The notes under the pieces are model-generated. The model was not told the origin of the DNA and did not search any database. It saw only the letters and a program-made list of their open reading frames with translations. This document shows, piece after piece, positions 1-4,448 of a stretch of DNA of 8,431 nt (position 1 is its first letter; each line of letters begins with the position of its first letter). Origin of the DNA: Roseiflexaceae bacterium UBA965 (GTDB taxonomy: Bacteria > Chloroflexota > Chloroflexia > Chloroflexales > Roseiflexaceae). The stretch spans positions 1 to 8,431 of the forward strand of contig DBCF01000224.1 in NCBI GenBank assembly GCA_002292925.1. Reading direction: 5' to 3'. The position numbers and the translations under genes were made by a program.

Positions 1-100
1 GAGGCGTTTTGTTGATTGCGGTGCGCCGATGAAAAGCTGATTGTGCGAAATGCTATTTATCTCGCACAGGGCACACAGAGGGCGCCATACAATGACGCCA
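1..100. other. Left-edge stretch with no assignable gene
   Basis: This edge stretch lies downstream of the minus-strand operon. The plus strand has two short open tails entering from outside the window, one ending at TGA 30-32 and one at TGA 38-40. Either could be the last codons of a convergent gene, but too little is present to tell. No minus-strand frame gives a credible start of a further operon gene. The only structure seen is the weak inverted repeat listed separately. Confidence 0.3.
42..68. terminator. Weak inverted repeat, possible terminator
   Basis: TGTGCGA (42-48) and TCGCACA (62-68) are perfect 7-bp inverted repeats separated by a 13-base AT-rich loop. The repeat sits about 30 bases past the stop of the last operon gene and just after possible plus-strand stop codons. 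That placing fits a terminator between convergent genes, but there is no T-tract and the stem is short, so the call is tentative. Confidence 0.2.
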
Positions 101-652
101 CTACGTACCGGCGGTGACAAAAAAAGCGCCGACTAGGACAATCCCCAGCATCCGCACAAAACGCCCACAAAAGACGGCGCTGGCAAAGATCCAAAAGGGC
201 ACGCCAAATGCCCCCGCCGCCATCCCGGCCACATCAAACAAGGGGTTGGGTGGCGCAGACAAGGCAAATAATGCCACAAAGGCACGCACGGGGTGGGTCA
301 TTTGGGAAGCGATCCAGCGTGAAAAGCGCGTGCTTTCGAAAGCCTGTCGACCACTCCGCCCCACCGCATAGCCACTGATTTCGCCAACCACTGACCCCAA
401 CCCGGCCGCCAACGCCACCAACACCAGATGATAGAGGTCATGGTATTGTTGGGCGATATGCATGACGACGGGAATATAGGGCACTGGCACCACAATAGTC
501 GCAGTGGCGAGTGCGGTGACACCAAAAACCCCGGCAATTGCGTAATTGCCGAGGATGGTGTAGTCGATAGGTATAAAGTAAAAGCCGACATTAATAGCAA
601 TCATCAAGACAATCATGCCAATGAGGGCGTTGCGGCGTTGTGGCACGAGCAT
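101..652 (-). CDS. VTT/DedA-type (SNARE-associated) integral membrane protein
   Basis: This 183-residue membrane protein resembles the VTT (DedA, SNARE-associated Golgi protein) superfamily. Family members are linked to lipid or undecaprenyl-phosphate flipping and membrane homeostasis. Hydrophobic segments lie at about residues 9-29, 33-57, 76-97, 124-147 and 150-180. Family-like features are the acidic/glycine motif EISGYAVGR (91-99) and the proline-rich re-entrant stretch SAPPNPLFDVAGMAAGAFG (132-150) followed by CGRFVRML. The start ATG directly follows the anti-sigma TAA stop with no gap, and no Shine-Dalgarno is visible upstream. Translation therefore probably depends on termination-reinitiation from the anti-sigma gene. 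Being last in a sigma/anti-sigma operon suggests a role in membrane stress; that is inference. The superfamily call is fairly secure, the substrate unknown. Confidence 0.8.
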   Translation of the reverse strand: MLVPQRRNALIGMIVLMIAINVGFYFIPIDYTILGNYAIAGVFGVTALATATIVVPVPYIPVVMHIAQQYHDLYHLVLVALAAGLGSVVGEISGYAVGRSGRQAFESTRFSRWIASQMTHPVRAFVALFALSAPPNPLFDVAGMAAGAFGVPFWIFASAVFCGRFVRMLGIVLVGAFFVTAGT

Positions 653-1207
653 TTATTGCTTGGTGGCGCGTTTGCGGCCGCGGATTTGCCATGACCAGCG
701 GGCTGTACCGCCCAATATACCCACACCTGTTACCACGCCCAGCCATGCCCACGGGCTACCGGCAAGAGGTACTGCATCAGGTGCAATCAAAACAGGCTCA
801 TCGGCGAGGGCGGCTTCTGGAGCGGGGCTAGTCACCGCACCTTTGAGTGTTTGGGTCTCGACTGGTTGCATCGCGACTGCGCCAAACAACAAACAGAAGC
901 AGAGACTCATTGCCACACCGAGGGTGGGGAAGAGTTGGCCGCCAGGAGGGCTAATCAACCACCAGCGCCAACCCCGGGCTTGGTGCAAGCGCTGTGGATC
1001 GATCCGGAGCGACCGGGGCGGCTTGAGGGTGGGCATGGTGCGCATAGCATCTTGGGTCAAGGCCAGCTCCGTATAGGCGTCTTGGAGCGCAGCATCGGTT
1101 TGCATGCGCTGGCGCAATTTGGTGGCATTGGCTGGTGATAATTCACCGTCGAGCAATGCGGACAATTGCTCCATATCTTGAGTGGTTATTGTGTGTTTGG
1201 TCTTCAT
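653..1207 (-). CDS. Anti-sigma factor, two membrane spans, no zinc motif
   Basis: This 184-residue protein is the likely anti-sigma factor for the ECF sigma encoded just upstream. Residues 10-57 form a helical N-terminal anti-sigma-like domain (LSALLDGELSPANATKLRQRM). It resembles RseA and zf-HC2 anti-sigma N-termini but has no HxxxCxxC zinc motif. A PPRSLRIDP motif (63-71) leads into a basic, Trp-rich juxtamembrane stretch. Two hydrophobic segments follow, at about 92-114 and 151-172, separated by an Ala/Pro-rich loop of about 36 residues that should lie outside the membrane. The C-terminus is basic (RGRKRATKQ), consistent with a cytoplasmic tail. The start ATG is well supported: AGGTGA overlaps the sigma stop codon, 5 bases ahead of it. 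The known logic is that membrane-held anti-sigma sequesters the sigma factor until a signal releases it. The identity comes from domain architecture plus context; the inducing signal is unknown. Confidence 0.82.
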   Translation of the reverse strand: MKTKHTITTQDMEQLSALLDGELSPANATKLRQRMQTDAALQDAYTELALTQDAMRTMPTLKPPRSLRIDPQRLHQARGWRWWLISPPGGQLFPTLGVAMSLCFCLLFGAVAMQPVETQTLKGAVTSPAPEAALADEPVLIAPDAVPLAGSPWAWLGVVTGVGILGGTARWSWQIRGRKRATKQ

Positions 1208-1211
1208 GATT

Positions 1212-1217
1212 TCACCT
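1212..1217 (-). promoter_or_regulatory. Ribosome binding site overlapping sigma stop codon
   Basis: On the minus strand the junction reads TAGGTGAAATCATG. The AGGTGA Shine-Dalgarno shares bases with the sigma factor's TAG stop and lies 4-5 bases before the anti-sigma ATG. This fixes the anti-sigma start and implies translational coupling, which would keep sigma and anti-sigma near a fixed ratio. Confidence 0.7.
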
Positions 1218-1821
1218 ACGTATTACTTTCAAGAGTATGACGCCTGACCCTCGGTAAGAGTTCCGCAGCCACAAGTAATTCGCGTAATCGCGATCTCGCG
1301 CGATTGAGACGAGATTTCACCGTACCAATATTTATGCCTGTCATATCCGCAATTTCTTGGTATGACAAGCCTTGGATGTCACTTAATATGATGACTTCGC
1401 GTTGGTCATCGGGGATCGCACCCAATGCACCGGCGATAGTTTTTTGCAGTTCACTTTTCATCAAGGCCGCTTCGGGACCATCGCCGGTAACGGCGAGTTG
1501 CATGGCGGGGGTATCGTCGTCGTCGCGTTCGAGATCGAGTGACACACTGGGACGACGTTTCTGGCTCCGCAACACATCACGACAGCCGTTGGCCACAATC
1601 CGCATCAACCAAGGGCGAAACTCGCCACGCAGTGATGGCAAATGCTTGTACGCCGAAATAAAGGCGTCTTGGGCAACGTCAGCGGCCGCATCAGCATCAC
1701 CTAACATACGCACACACAGATTATAGGCCCGTGATTGGTGACGTTCAACGAGGTCATTAAAAGCCTGGGTATCACCATCAAGCACTAACTGTACTAATTG
1801 TTGATCTTCATACTGCACCAT
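1216..1821 (-). CDS. ECF-type RNA polymerase sigma factor (sigma-70 family)
   Basis: This is a sigma-70 family ECF (group 4) sigma factor of about 201 residues. Numbering from the upstream TTG, region 2 spans about residues 25-92, with DADAAADVAQDAFISAYKHL (47-66) and RPWLMRIVANGCRDVLR. A short acidic linker (DLERDDDD) follows, then region 4 at about 132-185, with the helix-turn-helix LSYQEIADMTGINIGTVKSRLNRARSRLRELL. Regions 1 and 3 are absent, as expected for ECF factors. The start is uncertain: TTG at 1836 lies 8 bases after the phosphoesterase stop and ATG at 1821 lies 15 bases further in. I chose ATG because it is the commoner codon and leaves the conserved region intact. Neither has a clear Shine-Dalgarno, so coupling to the upstream gene is likely. 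It directs RNA polymerase to a stress regulon that may include its own operon. Confidence 0.93.
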   Translation of the reverse strand: MVQYEDQQLVQLVLDGDTQAFNDLVERHQSRAYNLCVRMLGDADAAADVAQDAFISAYKHLPSLRGEFRPWLMRIVANGCRDVLRSQKRRPSVSLDLERDDDDTPAMQLAVTGDGPEAALMKSELQKTIAGALGAIPDDQREVIILSDIQGLSYQEIADMTGINIGTVKSRLNRARSRLRELLVAAELLPRVRRHTLESNT

Positions 1822-1844
1822 AACATTTTTGGGCAAGGCACAAA

Positions 1845-2654
1845 TTATGCCTGCAACTCCTCATGATGTTCAACGTGGACGACAAATTTTTGGGCGCTCG
1901 GATCATAAACGTGCCGGCGAATGACAACCTGCGTCGCCGAAATTTCGACCGTGTTATAGGCACACATATGGCGTTCACGCCCTTTGCCACGCCGTGAGGT
2001 CGCCGTACCGGCTTGACAAATAATCGTGCCACGAGCTAACGATGATATCAAATCGCGGGTATGTCCCACATACGACAAATGAATATGCCCACTCATCACC
2101 ACATCGATCTGGCATTCGTCGAGCAGGGTAGCAATCGCCTTGGGATTGGCAACGCGATTGCGGCGACCAACGCCCGGGGGATTGACCAAATGGTGATGCA
2201 TCACGACTACTCGGCGATTGCCTGCAGGCGCACTGGCCGCAGCGGTGCGGATATGGGCTTGTTGGGCTGGTGACAGGTACCCACCGTCTATCGTCCAGCC
2301 AAACGCCGTATTGGCGCCAATCAAACTCACCCCAGCGAGGTGCATGACGGGCATCAAATCGGTGCTGATATGCGTAGTGTAGTGCACATAGGGATTAAAC
2401 AAGCGATTCCAGATATTGTAGAGTGGCACATCATGATTGCCAGGCACCACAAAGCGTGGTTGTGGTGTTTGGGCCAGCCACGTTGTAATCGTCTGCCATT
2501 GGGCAAGCTCATCTGCTCGCTGCACAAAATCACCAGACACTACAAATACATCGGGAGCGTAGGCGTGTGCCTCACGCACCACCACTGCAGCGATTTCGGC
2601 GGCAAATGGGGGACCCGCATGGACATCAGACACGTGCATTAGCCGGATGGTCAT
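1845..2654 (-). CDS. Calcineurin-like metallophosphoesterase
   Basis: This 269-residue soluble protein has the complete metal-ligand set of the calcineurin-like phosphoesterase family. The motifs are DVH (D10, H12), GD (D42), GNHD (N73, H74, D75), a histidine in VMHHH (153-155) and GHIH (H190, H192). These form the dinuclear metal site that hydrolyses phosphomono- or diesters. Order and length resemble class III cyclic-nucleotide phosphodiesterases (CpdA/Icc-like), but the substrate cannot be read from sequence and could be another phosphodiester or a lipid precursor. There is no signal peptide, so it is probably cytoplasmic. The ATG is well placed, 6 bases after AGGTGA. It overlaps the stop of the upstream 44-residue gene in an ATGA junction. 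The sigma factor gene follows closely downstream, so the gene is part of the same operon. Confidence 0.9.
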   Translation of the reverse strand: MTIRLMHVSDVHAGPPFAAEIAAVVVREAHAYAPDVFVVSGDFVQRADELAQWQTITTWLAQTPQPRFVVPGNHDVPLYNIWNRLFNPYVHYTTHISTDLMPVMHLAGVSLIGANTAFGWTIDGGYLSPAQQAHIRTAAASAPAGNRRVVVMHHHLVNPPGVGRRNRVANPKAIATLLDECQIDVVMSGHIHLSYVGHTRDLISSLARGTIICQAGTATSRRGKGRERHMCAYNTVEISATQVVIRRHVYDPSAQKFVVHVEHHEELQA

Positions 2655-2785
2655 TGTTGTTCACCTGACGACTCAGCGCGGCTTTTTTGGATGGCGAGCA
2701 ATACAATCGCGCCAAACACTATCCCCCCACCAACAAAAATCGTCCCGACAAACACATAACGCACGATACCGAGCACAATATCCAT
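2651..2785 (-). CDS. 44-residue single-pass membrane microprotein
   Basis: This short gene has ATG at 2785-2783 and TGA at 2653-2651, encoding 44 residues. It begins MDIVLGIVRYVFVGTIFVGG, continues hydrophobic to about residue 32 (GAIVLLAI), and ends in a polar tail QKSRAESSGEQQ. One long transmembrane helix with a Gly-rich centre is predicted, with a cytosolic or external tail of about 12 residues. Coding is supported by the upstream GAGGTGG ribosome binding site 3-4 bases before the ATG, the 4-base ATGA overlap with the phosphoesterase, and the position just inside a divergent promoter region. No family is recognised. As leader gene of an operon with a membrane anti-sigma factor, it might sense or modulate the membrane or tether the phosphoesterase; both ideas are inference. 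Confidence 0.7.
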   Translation of the reverse strand: MDIVLGIVRYVFVGTIFVGGGIVFGAIVLLAIQKSRAESSGEQQ

Positions 2786-2786
2786 A

Positions 2787-2793
2787 CCACCTC
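2787..2793 (-). promoter_or_regulatory. Ribosome binding site of the microprotein gene
   Basis: On the minus strand the sequence reads GAGGTGG, then T, then ATG. The GAGG core is 4 bases from the start codon, slightly close but plausible. It is the main evidence that the 44-residue frame is translated. Confidence 0.5.
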
Positions 2794-2813
2794 GTTACAA
2801 ACACATTAAAGTA

Positions 2814-2844
2814 ATTGTAGCATACCATACGCAGTTTTTGACAA
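2814..2844 (-). promoter_or_regulatory. Candidate promoter of the sigma operon
   Basis: On the minus strand TTGTCA (2844-2839) is followed by a 19-base spacer and TACAAT (2819-2814). A TG one base upstream of the hexamer (2822-2821) gives an extended -10, TGCTACAAT. Transcription would start near 2807, about 20 bases before the microprotein ATG. The spacer is two bases longer than ideal, which the extended -10 can offset. This is a housekeeping-type motif; no convincing ECF-type promoter was identified by eye. Confidence 0.4.
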
Positions 2845-2847
2845 AAA
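2835..2847. promoter_or_regulatory. 13-bp palindrome shared by divergent promoters
   Basis: TTTTTG-A-CAAAAA is a perfect inverted repeat of 6 bp around one central base. It contains TTGACA on the plus strand and TTGTCA on the minus strand, so it could serve as a shared -35 region for both directions or as an operator. It may also arise by chance in an AT-rich intergenic region. Confidence 0.35.
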
Positions 2848-2869
2848 TATGGCATAATAGCCGTATATT
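2838..2869 (+). promoter_or_regulatory. Candidate promoter of the glycosyltransferase gene
   Basis: Two overlapping readings are possible. TGGCATAAT (2850-2858) is an extended -10 with five of six matches, but no good -35 lies 17 bases upstream. Alternatively, TTGACA (2838-2843) pairs with GTATAT or TATATT (2863-2869) at a long spacing of 19-20 bases. Either would start transcription in about 2865-2876, leaving a leader of roughly 55-65 bases before the glycosyltransferase start. Confidence 0.35.
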
Positions 2870-2930
2870 TATCGTCACTACAGGCGCACAAATACACGAT
2901 TTCGGCTGTTTTTATCAAAAAGAGGATATG

Positions 2931-4316
2931 ATGCGGCGAATCGCCTACTGTAGCCCAATAAATCCCGTGCCGTCTGGTATTTCTGACTATAGCGAGGATT
3001 TATTACCCTACCTCGCCCAATACGCCGATATTACGCTCTATCACGATAGCGGCGTCACGCCCAGCAATCCCCAGCTCACAACTCATCTCAACGTGCGCAC
3101 CATCACCAGCTTGCTAACCGATCAGCAACGACAACCCTACGACGCCATCATCTATCACATGGGCAACAGCACGGCCCATTGCCAAATCTGGGATGTGGCA
3201 CAGCAACTCCCTGGCGTGATCGTACTCCATGATTTGGTCGTACATCATTTCATGTTGCAGTACTACGCTACCCATCGCAACGACATCGGCGCCTATCAAC
3301 AACTCGTCGCACAGCACTACGGCGCGGCCGGTGAACGGGTCGCCACGCGCATGTTGCGCGGGGTGTTTGACGATGCCGTGTTTGAGATGCCCCTGTGTCA
3401 ACCCATCCTCGCGCACGCCACGGCACTGATAAGTCATAGTCAATACGTCGTCGATGCCGTCCAACCACTGGCCCCCCATCTGACCACCGCCGTCGTGCCG
3501 ATGGGGGTGCCGCTCCTGCCCGATAGCGACGTGGCCCTCTTGCGGGCCCAGCTCAACCTCGGCGACGATGCCTTTATCATGGCATCGTTTGGGCATGTCA
3601 ATCCCTACAAACGCACCGATCAAGTATTGCGGGCGTTACGTACCTTGCGCCGGGCGGGGATTAATGCGCATTATGTCATTGTGGGCAGTATTTCACCCAA
3701 AGTGGCCCTCGACACCCTCGTGCGCCGCACCGGCACGAGTGGCGCAGTCCATGTAACTGGGTATGTGTCAGCCAACGAATTCAACGCCTATGTGGCCTTG
3801 GCCGATGTCTGCATCAACTTACGCCACCCCACGGCGGGCGAAACGTCGGCCAGCCTGTTGCGCTTGTTGGCTGCCGGCAAACCGACGTTTGTGACGGCCA
3901 GTGGATCGTTCAACGAAATCCCCAGCACTGCCGCCATCCACGTACCCCTCGACAAGAGCGAGGCGGAATTCCTCGAAACGGCGTTGTTTTTGTGTCAGCA
4001 ACGCCCCGACTTCCGTGCCACACTCGCCGCTAACGCCCGCGCCTATGTAGAGCAACACCATACGTTGGCACAATCGGCAGCTGCATATATGCAGTTTTTG
4101 GCGCACCAACACGGCTGGGAAGCCCCCAGCATCCAGCGCCCATTGCCATGGGACAACGCCGCCACCCAAATCACCCTGCCGGCTACATTGCAGCCCCGTA
4201 GCATCGTCAGTGCCCCACCCCTGACCATCGTCGGCACCACGGCCGATGACACGATTGTCCGTGGGGCACAAGCGCATATTGACCAGGCTGCCCACACACT
4301 TTTTATAAAAAAATAG
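2931..4316 (+). CDS. GT4-family (GT-B fold) glycosyltransferase
   Basis: This 461-residue protein looks like a GT-B, family 4 glycosyltransferase that moves a sugar from a nucleotide-sugar to a glycan or lipid acceptor. The N-terminal Rossmann half starts MRRIAYCSPINPVPSGISDY (1-20), with HMGNS (76-80) and VLHDLVVHH (98-106). The C-terminal donor half contains ASFGHVNPYKRTDQVLRAL (218-236), HVTGYV (274-279) and NLRHPTAGETSASLLRLLAAGKP (296-318). The glutamate of GET (E304) fits the first Glu of the family's EX7E motif; the second position is Leu312. Residues of about 395-461 form a tail beyond the core. There is no signal peptide. Start choice: AAGAGG lies 5 bases before ATG 2931; ATG 2928 is an alternative, and the frame upstream to 2838 lies in the promoter. 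It stands alone as a single plus-strand gene, so the acceptor is unknown. Confidence 0.88.
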   Translation: MRRIAYCSPINPVPSGISDYSEDLLPYLAQYADITLYHDSGVTPSNPQLTTHLNVRTITSLLTDQQRQPYDAIIYHMGNSTAHCQIWDVAQQLPGVIVLHDLVVHHFMLQYYATHRNDIGAYQQLVAQHYGAAGERVATRMLRGVFDDAVFEMPLCQPILAHATALISHSQYVVDAVQPLAPHLTTAVVPMGVPLLPDSDVALLRAQLNLGDDAFIMASFGHVNPYKRTDQVLRALRTLRRAGINAHYVIVGSISPKVALDTLVRRTGTSGAVHVTGYVSANEFNAYVALADVCINLRHPTAGETSASLLRLLAAGKPTFVTASGSFNEIPSTAAIHVPLDKSEAEFLETALFLCQQRPDFRATLAANARAYVEQHHTLAQSAAAYMQFLAHQHGWEAPSIQRPLPWDNAATQITLPATLQPRSIVSAPPLTIVGTTADDTIVRGAQAHIDQAAHTLFIKK

Positions 4317-4448
4317 TACAACGCACCGTGAAGTAGCCACTAGACATCTCCACAACGCGTCGCACACCCCCCATTCACCATAGTGAACGGGGGGTGATAG
4401 TTACGCCACAACACATTCGTTACGCACAACAGCAACAAATCCGCGCCA
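4317..4448. other. Convergent intergenic gap
   Basis: These 132 bases separate the glycosyltransferase stop from the stop of the minus-strand protease gene. No open frame with a ribosome binding site is seen. The only structure is the hairpin at 4365-4396. Confidence 0.6.
4365..4396. terminator. Strong hairpin, likely bidirectional terminator
   Basis: CACCCCCCATTCAC (4365-4378) pairs with GTGAACGGGGGGTG (4383-4396) over 14 positions with a single A/C mismatch and a 4-base loop (CATA). It lies between two convergent stop codons and could serve both strands. Neither side has a proper T-tract, so it is not a textbook intrinsic terminator. It may instead act as a 3'-end stabiliser or transcription barrier. 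Confidence 0.6.

Noticed and set aside
653..1076. Plus-strand frames opposite the anti-sigma gene (for example 615-1076)
   Set aside because: They are Arg/Pro/Ser-rich low-complexity products with no ribosome binding site; the minus-strand anti-sigma gene explains the region.
2673..2918. 81-codon minus-strand frame across the divergent promoter region
   Set aside because: It is rich in Cys, Tyr and Trp with no domain character, runs through the promoter elements, and overlaps out of frame with the better supported 44-residue gene that has a ribosome binding site and ATGA junction.
2838..2930. Upstream extension of the glycosyltransferase to a TTG at 2838
   Set aside because: It would place the start inside the putative -35 hexamer and add 31 residues unlike GT4 N-termini; the AAGAGG site before ATG 2931 is much better.
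3114..3623. 169-codon minus-strand frame inside the glycosyltransferase gene
   Set aside because: It is antisense to well-conserved GT4 motifs and shows no domain, start signal or neighbouring gene on that strand.
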